NCBI GenBank assembly: GCA_030613665.1 | Contig: JAUWLN010000038.1 | Span: 1 to 12,747 of the forward strand | Direction of reading: 5' to 3' | Source: Dehalococcoidia bacterium | GTDB lineage: Bacteria; Chloroflexota; Dehalococcoidia; Dehalococcoidales; RBG-16-60-22 | DNA length: 12,747 nucleotides | Part shown: one piece after another, positions 6,727 through 12,747 of the stretch | How the letters are laid out: every line of letters begins with the position of its first letter | Numbering within the stretch: position 1 is the first letter of the stretch | Made by a program: the position numbers and the translations under genes | Notes under the pieces: generated by a model | What the model was told of the DNA's origin: nothing | Database searches by the model: none | The model's input: the letters and a program-made list of their open reading frames with translations, nothing else

Positions 6727-6741
6727 GATGTTGTCAGCCGG

Positions 6742-6760
6742 TTGGCAAAATGTTGGCAAA
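6742..6760 (+). repeat. Direct repeat TTGGCAAA, 11-base period
   Basis: TTGGCAAA occurs at 6742-6749 and again at 6753-6760. It lies directly downstream of the integrase-like tail and about 100 bases before the promoter of the PurF-like gene. A one-turn spacing would suit an operator or a recombinase arm site, but the repeat is short. Confidence 0.35.
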
Positions 6761-6859
6761 GTCTTTATGGTATTTCCGTGATTCATTCAAGAATTGATTG
6801 GATATGTAGCTTCTTTTTTAGATTTCGCCCTTTAACTTTTTTTCATACCGCCCGAAAAA

Positions 6860-6889
6860 TTGACAGGTAAAGGTCAGACTAGCTAAAGT
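6860..6889 (+). promoter_or_regulatory. Candidate sigma70-type promoter of the PurF-like gene
   Basis: A perfect -35 TTGACA (6860-6865) is followed after 18 bases by TAAAGT (6884-6889), a 4-of-6 match to TATAAT, in A+T-rich DNA. A transcript would start near 6896 and give a leader of about 50 bases before the strong ribosome site GAGGAGGT (6931-6938). No further promoter-like pair of this quality was seen in the 500-base gap. Confidence 0.5.
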
Positions 6890-6944
6890 ATTTATTGTTC
6901 ATTTGCGCGATAATCGCTGACGACACACATGAGGAGGTTGCAGA

Positions 6945-8309
6945 ATGCCTGGATTTTTTGCTTTGAGTATTGACTCTGAAAAGTATAAAGGCGATTTTTT
7001 GGACGACCTGTTTTGGCAGACATTCTACCAACAACACATGGGTGAGGAATATTCAGGATTGGCGACCTATGAGGGAGGAAAAATCAATATACGCACGCAC
7101 CGAGGCCTCTTCAGACCAACCTTTAATCAAGATATGCTGGGTTTAGAAGGAACCATGGGGATCGGTTATTGTGGTGATAATAGGGAGCCGATACTGGTAG
7201 ATACAAAATTTGGTGAATTTGCCGCTTGTTTTTCCGGTAATATTATTAATCACAATGAGTTAGTAGAAAGACTAAAAACCCATGGTCATTCTTTTGCCTG
7301 GGGAGGAGTAGATATCGACATACTTACCAAATTAATAGCTCAGGGAGAAGGAATTATTGATGGAATTTACAGAATGAACGATGTAATTAAGGGAGCTTAC
7401 TCTCTGTCAATACTCACGCCTGATGGGATATACGTCGTTTGTGATCCCAGTGGCCGTTGGCCTCTGGTTATTGGTGAAAAAACAGGGGCAGTAGCCGCTA
7501 CTACTGATCCATGCGGTTTTAAGAATTCGAGTTTTAACTACCAGAGAGATGTAGAACCGGGTGAAATCGTTCTACTAAAGAATGGGCATGCAGAAACTAA
7601 ATTTAGAATGCCAAGCACTAAAACTCAGATTTGCACTTTTGTTTGGGTTTATACTAATTTTCCAAGCGCAGTATTCAAAAACATCCCCGGTTCAGCGGTA
7701 AGAAAAAGATTGGGAGCTATTTTAGCGCAACGTGATATAAGACGAGGATTTATTCCACACATCGTTGCCCCTGTTCCTGATTCCGGCAGATTCTGCGCCA
7801 TAGGATATCATCAAGAGTTTTGTCGACAGATTAACGAGAAGAAAATCGATAGAATACCTGAATATGATGAATTTTTAATGAAATATCCTTATGCCGGTAG
7901 AAGCTATCCTCGGTCGACCCAAGCGGCACGACACCTAGAAGCCCACATCAAACAATTAGGCAGCGGCGAAAAATATCCTGGTAAGATAGTTGTAGTCTGC
8001 GACGATTCTATTCGAAGGGGCACGCAGATTGAAAAGAATCTGGTGCCCAAGCTTAGATCTTTAGATATTAAGGAGATTCATTTCAGGGTTTCAAATCCAG
8101 ATTCGCTTTCTTACTGCCGTTGGGGAAAAACAATACAAAAAGGAGAGCTCTTAGCCACTCGGATTCCTTCTATGAAAAAGAGAGTTGCCTTCTTGGGTAT
8201 TGAAAGCTTGGAACACCCAACAGTACAAGAGTTGGCTGGGGCGATTGGTCTTCCTCTTGAGATGCTCTGCGTCGATTGTGATTTGCCAGCTCAAGCAACA
8301 TTGGTCTGA
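6945..8309 (+). CDS. PurF-like amidophosphoribosyltransferase paralogue with a degenerate glutaminase domain
   Basis: This 454-residue protein has an Ntn-type glutamine amidotransferase-like domain (1 to about 225) and a type I phosphoribosyltransferase domain (about 230-454). The PRPP loop VVVCDDSIRRGTQ (349-361), APVPDSG (275-281) and YAGRSYPRSTQ (316-326) match PurF. Cys230, Cys391, Cys442 and Cys445 (CVDC) match the four cysteines that bind the [4Fe-4S] cluster in Bacillus subtilis PurF. The N-terminal nucleophile is absent, however: the start MPGFFAL aligns with (M)CGxFGI, with Pro at the Cys position. Also 'RYST' is GYCG (74-77) and the oxyanion 'HNGN' is FSGN (96-99). Glutamine hydrolysis is therefore unlikely; it may use free ammonia, another nucleophile, or have a regulatory role. 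GAGGAGGT sits 6 bases before the ATG. No purine gene is adjacent, so it is probably not the housekeeping PurF. Confidence 0.85.
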   Translation: MPGFFALSIDSEKYKGDFLDDLFWQTFYQQHMGEEYSGLATYEGGKINIRTHRGLFRPTFNQDMLGLEGTMGIGYCGDNREPILVDTKFGEFAACFSGNIINHNELVERLKTHGHSFAWGGVDIDILTKLIAQGEGIIDGIYRMNDVIKGAYSLSILTPDGIYVVCDPSGRWPLVIGEKTGAVAATTDPCGFKNSSFNYQRDVEPGEIVLLKNGHAETKFRMPSTKTQICTFVWVYTNFPSAVFKNIPGSAVRKRLGAILAQRDIRRGFIPHIVAPVPDSGRFCAIGYHQEFCRQINEKKIDRIPEYDEFLMKYPYAGRSYPRSTQAARHLEAHIKQLGSGEKYPGKIVVVCDDSIRRGTQIEKNLVPKLRSLDIKEIHFRVSNPDSLSYCRWGKTIQKGELLATRIPSMKKRVAFLGIESLEHPTVQELAGAIGLPLEMLCVDCDLPAQATLV

Positions 8310-8507
8310 ATTTGCCAGAGTTGTCTTTCATTAATCTTATTCTATTTGTAGTTAGCTCTTATACAGCGTTATTCTAGTGGCAGAAGAAATAAAATACGTC
8401 TAGAAACAGTGGATACAAGTTAATACAGACTTTGCACTAAATCTGGTATACGCTATGTAGATAATCGAACGGTCATTTCGGAGTTGAAGCTTAGTAAATA
8501 GCGGTTT

Positions 8508-9407
8508 CTATTTTCCATCCCACATGCTCGATTGCAGGAAAGTCGCGAGATTCACATCCTGGTTGGTAATCTTGAGCTTGCGCCGGATATTCTCCCGGTG
8601 GCGGTTGATGGTGGCCTCGGATACGCCCCGCGTCTCGGCGATTTCTTTGGTGCGCATTCCTATCCGAATCATGTTACAAATGGCGATTTCGGTCGGTGTC
8701 ATGGAATGGTAGGAAAGGGACAATTGACTGATGAACGGCGAGGTGATTTCCTCGAGGTTTGTCTGGAGCATCTCCACATATTTTGTCTGGGCAGGAGGCA
8801 GTTGCGGGGGCAAGGCATGCAGGATTGGCATCAGGATTTTTTCGACGTTCATTTTAATGTCCCGGTGGATTTCCTGTTTCTCCTGCTCAATCCGGGCCAG
8901 AACCGTTCGCAGGGCGGTGTTGGATTCCTGCAAGGCTTTGCGCTCCAGGGTCAGTTGTCGATTGGTTTCCTCCAGTTCCAGCTCCGCCGATATCCGGGTG
9001 GCGATGGTGCCGATATGCTCGGCCACCGCGTCCAGCAGAGCGCGTTCCTCTTTCAGGAAAGGGCCTTCATCGGTCGGCGGATATTCTTCCAGGTAGACAA
9101 TACTGACCTCTCCCACTGGCTCATGGGACATGATACTCCGGGACGACTGCCGCCACCTGGTTACTTTGAATCTATCGCTCTTGCAGGTTTTCCCCTTAAA
9201 GAGAATCCGGGCGCAGGTGGCCTCCGGGTACTGCCATGAATAAGGCAGGAAGTTCACCAGCTCCTGCAGCAGATTGTCAAGGGAATGCAGGTTACGCTCG
9301 GCTAGCTGGGAAACCCCGTAAAGGCAGTTCAATTCCTTGATACGTTCGCGCAGTGCAATCTCGACCTTGTCAGGCTCGGTTTCACTTGAAAACGGGATGC
9401 GCCACAA
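8508..9407 (-). CDS. LuxR-type transcriptional regulator with GAF-like sensor domain
   Basis: This protein of 299 residues (or more) combines a GAF-like sensor region (about 20-140), a coiled coil (about 138-190, ELELEETNRQLTLERKALQ) and a C-terminal LuxR-type helix-turn-helix (235-281). The HTH includes MTPTEIAICNMIRIGMRTKE and GVSEATINRHRENIRRKLKI. The start is uncertain. The TTG at 9407 has no ribosome site, and the frame stays open upstream to a stop near 9506. A CTG at 9482, preceded 7 bases earlier by GGAAG, would add 25 residues (LENKKKPAPATDGRHLPFSS...). No receiver domain or membrane segment is seen, so it probably senses a cytoplasmic ligand or redox state. It is divergent from the diaphorase operon, with a palindrome between them, and is the likely regulator of that operon. 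Confidence 0.85.
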   Translation of the reverse strand: MWRIPFSSETEPDKVEIALRERIKELNCLYGVSQLAERNLHSLDNLLQELVNFLPYSWQYPEATCARILFKGKTCKSDRFKVTRWRQSSRSIMSHEPVGEVSIVYLEEYPPTDEGPFLKEERALLDAVAEHIGTIATRISAELELEETNRQLTLERKALQESNTALRTVLARIEQEKQEIHRDIKMNVEKILMPILHALPPQLPPAQTKYVEMLQTNLEEITSPFISQLSLSYHSMTPTEIAICNMIRIGMRTKEIAETRGVSEATINRHRENIRRKLKITNQDVNLATFLQSSMWDGK

Positions 9408-9500
9408 AAGGGCCAGGTCTTTCGAGGAAAAAGGTAAGTGCCGACCATCAGTTGCAGGTGCAGGCTTTTTCTTATTTTCCAGTGGATTTCTTCCTTTTAT

Positions 9501-9519
9501 TGCCTATTTTATATAGGCA
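9501..9519. promoter_or_regulatory. Candidate operator palindrome for the divergent LuxR-type regulator
   Basis: TGCCTAT-tttat-ATAGGCA is a perfect 7-5-7 inverted repeat in the A+T-rich gap between the regulator and the diaphorase operon. LuxR-type dimers bind palindromes of about this size. Its centre (9510) is about 67 bases upstream of the start predicted for the operon promoter, a normal activator position. It would also overlap the region from which the regulator itself is transcribed, allowing autoregulation. Binding is inferred. Confidence 0.55.
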
Positions 9520-9541
9520 CTTCGGGTGTAATTTTTCCGTA

Positions 9542-9570
9542 TTTACTTCATTCATCCTAGCAATTATCTT
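9542..9570 (+). promoter_or_regulatory. Candidate promoter of the diaphorase operon
   Basis: TTTACT (9542-9547) and TATCTT (9565-9570) are separated by exactly 17 bases, each a 4-of-6 match to the sigma70 hexamers. Weak hexamers are consistent with activator-dependent transcription. The ribosome site AAAGGAGGT (9597-9605) of the first gene follows about 27 bases later. Confidence 0.4.
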
Positions 9571-9609
9571 TAAGGTAATCAAGCAGGCCCTCGCTTAAAG
9601 GAGGTTAAT

Positions 9610-10092
9610 ATGCCGCCCCAAACGCTCGACCAAATCCTGGAAAAACGTCGCAGTCAACCGGGTCAACTCATTGAAGCGCTCCAGGACGTTCAGGAAAATT
9701 ACGGTTACATTTCCGAAGAAGCGATGCAAGACGTGTCCCGGGGTCTCGGCGTGCCGCTTATGGAAGTCTACCGGGTGGCCTCTTTTTACAAGGCCTTTCG
9801 GTTAAAACCACCCGGCAAAAATGTTCTCACCATGTGCATGGGCACAGCCTGTCACGTCCGGGGCGCCCGCCTTCTCCTCGACCAGGCTGCCGGACAGCTC
9901 GGAGTTGAACCGGGCGAGGTGACCCCCGATGGTCTTTTCTCCATCGAGTACGTCAACTGCCTGGGTGCCTGCGCTCTGGGACCAATCGTTTCGGAAAACG
10001 GCTCCTATCATCACCACATGACGCCCGGGAAGCTACGTAAATTGATTGAGACTCTCAGGCGTCAGGAATTGGAGGACAATCACGATGTCTAG
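9610..10092 (+). CDS. nuoE: NuoE-like [2Fe-2S] thioredoxin-fold subunit (HydC/HndA type)
   Basis: This 160-residue protein is the small electron-transfer subunit of an NADH-oxidising (diaphorase) module. An N-terminal helical region (1-65, with VYRVASFYKAF typical of the family) precedes a thioredoxin-like [2Fe-2S] domain. Cluster ligands are Cys76 and Cys81 (CMGTAC) and Cys117 and Cys121 (CLGAC). The length is normal for NuoE/HndA/HydC. AAAGGAGGT lies 4 bases before the ATG. The last 8 bases overlap the start of the NuoF-like gene, so translation is probably coupled. The cluster serves as a side carrier near the FMN site of the next subunit. The protein lacks any membrane segment. Confidence 0.92.
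   Translation: MPPQTLDQILEKRRSQPGQLIEALQDVQENYGYISEEAMQDVSRGLGVPLMEVYRVASFYKAFRLKPPGKNVLTMCMGTACHVRGARLLLDQAAGQLGVEPGEVTPDGLFSIEYVNCLGACALGPIVSENGSYHHHMTPGKLRKLIETLRRQELEDNHDV
10071..10075 (+). promoter_or_regulatory. Ribosome binding site deciding the NuoF-like start
   Basis: GGAGG lies 9 bases before the ATG at 10085, which overlaps the NuoE-like stop. The frame is open to an upstream ATG at 10046 inside the NuoE-like gene, but that start has no comparable site. Confidence 0.65.
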
Positions 10093-11938
10093 CCTCAATA
10101 GTTTCCGCGAGCTGGAACATCTGCGCGAGCGGCTCCAGGAGCAACGGCAAAACATTACTACTACGGTGATGGTGTGCGGAGGTACTGGCTGTCAAGCCTC
10201 TGGGTCCCAAGCTGTCATTAGCGCGATTAGAGACGAATTATCCCGGCAGAAGCTAGGCCTGCGCGTGCGCCTGTGCGTTACCGGGTGCCACGGATTTTGC
10301 GAGCAAGGACCCGTCATCATCATCGAGCCGGGCAACGTATTTTATTGCCACGTCTCGCCAGAGGACGCTTTCGAGATTGTTTCCCAGACTCTGGTGAAAG
10401 GCGAGATTATCGAGCGACTGCTCTACACGGACCCGGTTTCGGGCAAGAGAGTTCAGACCGAGTCGGAAATCCCATTTTACCAGGCACAGGACCGGCAGCT
10501 CCTGTCCCGAAACCTCATGGTTGACCCTTGCTCCATAGAAGATTACATCGTGGCTGGTGGATATTCTGCTCTCACCAGAGTGCTTAATGGTATGGCACCA
10601 GAGGAAGTCATCGAGGAGATCAATTCCTCGGGGCTGCGAGGGCGCGGTGGTGGCGGCTTCCCGACCGGGCGCAAGTGGAGCGAATGCCGTGAGGCGCCCG
10701 GGGACGAGAAGTACGTTATCTGCAACGCGGACGAGGGCGACCCCGGGGCTTATATGGACCGGTGCGTACTCGAAGGCAACCCGCACCTGGTTTTGGAAGG
10801 CATGATAATTGGCGCCCGGGCTATCGGCGCTCAAAAGGGGTACGTCTACGTCCGCAACGAATATCCACTCGCGGTCAAGCATTCACGTATCGCGGTTGAA
10901 CAAGCCCGCGAACTCGGCCTCCTTGGCGACAACATTCTAGGCTCGCCCTTCTCGTTCGATGTGGATATCGCCCGGGGCGGAGGAGCCTTTGTCTGTGGCG
11001 AGTCAACTGCCCTCATGAACTCCCTCGAAGGCGAAGTCGGCGAGCCCAGGCCCAAGGACATCCACACCGTGGTGGATGGGCTTTACCACAAACCCACGAC
11101 CCTCAACAACGTCGAAACCTGGGCCAACGTCCCACCCATCATCTTGAATGGTTCAGCCTGGTTTGCCTCGAAGGGGACCCAGGGGAGCAAGGGCACCAAG
11201 ATACTCGCTCTCACCGGCCACATCAAGAACACCGGCCTGGTGGAAGTGGCCATGGGCACGCCCATTCGCACGGTGGTGTTTGACATCGGCGGCGGCGCAC
11301 TCGACGGCAAGCAGGTCAAGGCGGTCCAGACCGGCGGGCCATCGGGCGGGTGTCTGCCGGTAGAAAAGTTCGACCTTGCGATTGACTTCGACGTGCTCGC
11401 CGAAGCCGGCTCCATGATTGGCTCGGGCGGTATGGTGGTGATGGATGAGGAGACCTGCATGGTGGACGTGGCCAAATATTTCCTTACCTTCCTGCAGGAC
11501 GAGTCGTGCGGCAAATGTGTGCCCTGTCGGCTGGGGGTTGACCGCATGCTCGAGATAATCACGGACATCACCGAAGGCCGTGGGAGACCGGAGCAGCTTG
11601 ACCTCCTGGAAGATTTAGCCGACACGGTTTCCCAGACTGCCCTGTGCGGGCTGGGCAAGACTGCGCCCAATCCGGTGCTCTCCACCTTGCGTTATTTCCG
11701 CGCGGAGTACGAGGCGCATATCAAAGAAAAGAAATGTTCGGCCGGGGTTTGCAAAGCCCTGATTACATACTCCATTGACCCGGATAAGTGTAACGGTTGC
11801 GGCGTTTGTGTGCGTGCGTGCGCCTACGAGGCGATAAGAGGTAAGAAAAAACAGGTGCACGTTATTGACCCCCAACTCTGTCAAAAATGCGGGATATGCC
11901 GAAGCGAGTGCAAGTTTGATGCGATTCGAGTCGTCTGA
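10085..11938 (+). CDS. nuoF: NuoF-like FMN/Fe-S NADH-binding subunit (HydB/HndC type)
   Basis: This 617-residue flavoprotein oxidises NAD(P)H or passes electrons back to NAD(P)+. Domains in order: an N-terminal thioredoxin-like [2Fe-2S] domain (about 25-115; Cys31, Cys36, Cys68, Cys72); the FMN/NADH domain with GRGGGGFPTGRKW (186-198) and ICNADEGDPGAYMDR (212-226); an SLBB segment (about 370-440); the N3-type [4Fe-4S] site CGKCVPC (475-481) with Cys521; and a C-terminal ferredoxin domain with two [4Fe-4S] motifs (Cys569/572/575/579 and Cys599/602/605/609). Respiratory NuoF lacks the two terminal domains, whereas HydB and HndC of electron-bifurcating hydrogenases have them. The start was chosen from the GGAGG at 10071. 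The 17-base gap to the next gene supports an operon. Confidence 0.93.
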   Translation: MSSLNSFRELEHLRERLQEQRQNITTTVMVCGGTGCQASGSQAVISAIRDELSRQKLGLRVRLCVTGCHGFCEQGPVIIIEPGNVFYCHVSPEDAFEIVSQTLVKGEIIERLLYTDPVSGKRVQTESEIPFYQAQDRQLLSRNLMVDPCSIEDYIVAGGYSALTRVLNGMAPEEVIEEINSSGLRGRGGGGFPTGRKWSECREAPGDEKYVICNADEGDPGAYMDRCVLEGNPHLVLEGMIIGARAIGAQKGYVYVRNEYPLAVKHSRIAVEQARELGLLGDNILGSPFSFDVDIARGGGAFVCGESTALMNSLEGEVGEPRPKDIHTVVDGLYHKPTTLNNVETWANVPPIILNGSAWFASKGTQGSKGTKILALTGHIKNTGLVEVAMGTPIRTVVFDIGGGALDGKQVKAVQTGGPSGGCLPVEKFDLAIDFDVLAEAGSMIGSGGMVVMDEETCMVDVAKYFLTFLQDESCGKCVPCRLGVDRMLEIITDITEGRGRPEQLDLLEDLADTVSQTALCGLGKTAPNPVLSTLRYFRAEYEAHIKEKKCSAGVCKALITYSIDPDKCNGCGVCVRACAYEAIRGKKKQVHVIDPQLCQKCGICRSECKFDAIRVV

Positions 11939-11955
11939 GAAAGCGAGGTTTCAAG

Positions 11956-12642
11956 ATGCTGCAATATGTCAACGTTAACATTGACGGAGCCAATATTCGT
12001 GCGCCCAGGGGGACCAGTGTGCTCGACACCGCAATCGAATACGGCATCTGCATTCCTCATCTGTGTCACGTCTCCTATCTGTCAGATATAGGCGCGTGCC
12101 GGCTGTGTATTGTCGAGCACGTGGTCAATGGCCGTTCCAATATCACCACTTCCTGTACCTTGAACGTGGAAGAGGGCATGGTGATTCTGACCAATACAGA
12201 TAGAGTCCGGAAGCTGCGCCGGAACATAGCGGAGTTGCTGGTGGCCCAGGCTCCCAACTCCCGCGCCATTCAGGATATGGCTGTACGTTGTGGGGTTAAA
12301 GAGGTCCGCTATCCATTTCGGAACGCGGACTGTGTTTTATGCGGACGCTGCGTGCGGGTTTGCGCCGAGGTCTGGCAGGCCCGGGCGATTGGCTTTGTCG
12401 GGCGGGGCAAGGACCGCCACGTGGACTATCCCTTCGGAGTCCGGCCCGACTTCTGCAAGCTATGCGGCAGCTGCGTCCAGCTTTGCCCGATGACCATCAC
12501 TCCCTGCGACGGCCCCATGAAACCAGGGGAGGAGTATCTCTGCGGCAAATGCGAGTCACAGCTCATGATCGCCGAACCGACGCCGGACAGCTGCGTGTGG
12601 TGCAAACTGGGCGAAAGCTTCGGCTGCGGGCGCTATGCTTAG
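11956..12642 (+). CDS. Short NuoG/HoxU-like Fe-S subunit without a catalytic domain
   Basis: This 228-residue electron-transfer protein has an N-terminal plant-type [2Fe-2S] domain (Cys37, Cys48, Cys51, Cys67) and two [4Fe-4S] ferredoxin motifs (Cys126/129/132/136 and Cys167/170/173/177). The His-Cys3 [4Fe-4S] segment that usually lies between them in NuoG and iron-only hydrogenases is missing; its place holds AQAPNSRAIQDMAVRCG. There is no H-cluster or molybdopterin domain. The C-terminal tail is Cys-rich: CGKC at 196-199, CVWC at 213-216 and Cys224, spaced like a zinc ribbon or rubredoxin-like site. GAGGTT lies 5 bases before the ATG. It probably wires the NuoEF-like pair to a catalytic subunit encoded elsewhere or beyond the window. 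The base composition matches the operon. Confidence 0.85.
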   Translation: MLQYVNVNIDGANIRAPRGTSVLDTAIEYGICIPHLCHVSYLSDIGACRLCIVEHVVNGRSNITTSCTLNVEEGMVILTNTDRVRKLRRNIAELLVAQAPNSRAIQDMAVRCGVKEVRYPFRNADCVLCGRCVRVCAEVWQARAIGFVGRGKDRHVDYPFGVRPDFCKLCGSCVQLCPMTITPCDGPMKPGEEYLCGKCESQLMIAEPTPDSCVWCKLGESFGCGRYA

Positions 12643-12747
12643 AAATCCAGCCAAGTAATGTCATAAACCGAGTCTGACTTGATGCGCCTGGTAAAAAAGG
12701 AACCTTTATTGCACAATTAATCTTTGTCTCCGTCTCCTTTTTCTCCT
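12643..12747. other. Non-coding end of window
   Basis: No open frame with start signals, RNA gene or convincing terminator is seen. AAAGG-aa-CCTTT at about 12700 is a short palindrome with too small a loop to act as a hairpin. No further subunit gene begins here. Confidence 0.5.

Noticed and set aside
8310..8507. Gap between the convergent PurF-like and LuxR-type genes checked for a terminator or RNA gene
   Set aside because: No hairpin with a T-run and no tRNA-like fold was seen.
8532..9239. 235-codon + strand ORF opposite the LuxR-type regulator
   Set aside because: The - strand frame has clear HTH and GAF-like features; the opposite frame shows no domain.
11083..11685. 200-codon - strand ORF opposite the NuoF-like gene
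   Set aside because: It is a Ser/Pro-rich shadow frame of G+C-rich coding DNA; the + strand frame is unambiguous.

Overview
The window looks like a stretch of an anaerobic bacterial chromosome with mixed base composition: G+C-rich in the 9.6-12.6 kb redox operon, A+T-rich around 6.7-8.5 kb. The gene set (two-subunit AcnX, MmgE/PrpD, FAH, SDR, an aldehyde:ferredoxin oxidoreductase remnant, a three-gene Fe-S/flavin NADH-oxidising module, a DUF5679-type zinc-ribbon remnant) recalls Chloroflexota of the class Dehalococcoidia from anoxic sediment or groundwater. That placement is an inference from gene content and is not certain.

Region 1 (1-4340, + strand): the tail of an IS3-family transposase and its presumed end at 140 lie directly against the last 119 codons of an MmgE/PrpD-family gene, which was evidently cut by the insertion. 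Next come a tightly spaced trio: AcnX large subunit, AcnX small (swivel) subunit and an SDR dehydrogenase. An FAH-family hydrolase with its own candidate promoter follows. Together they look like a catabolic set that dehydrates, oxidises and cleaves a hydroxy acid. The substrate cannot be read from sequence.

Region 2 (4315-6726) is a scar zone. It holds the C-terminal stub of an aldehyde:ferredoxin oxidoreductase, a probable frameshifted remnant of an unassigned gene, one intact enolase-superfamily dehydratase on the - strand, a DUF5679-like zinc-ribbon remnant with an in-frame amber codon, and a 26-codon tail resembling the end of a tyrosine recombinase.

Region 3 (6860-8309, +): a PurF paralogue behind a good candidate promoter. 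It keeps the PRPP loop and the four Fe-S cysteines expected of the Bacillus-type enzyme but has lost the catalytic cysteine and other key residues of its glutaminase domain. It is the most unusual intact protein here.

Region 4 (8508-12642): a GAF-like/LuxR-HTH regulator (-) is divergent from a three-gene operon (+) encoding NuoE-like, NuoF-like and short NuoG/HoxU-like subunits. These form a diaphorase module resembling the electron-input part of electron-bifurcating hydrogenases and related complexes. A perfect 7-5-7 palindrome lies between regulator and operon, at a distance suited to an activator site. No catalytic partner subunit is visible before the window ends; the last 105 bases hold no recognisable gene.
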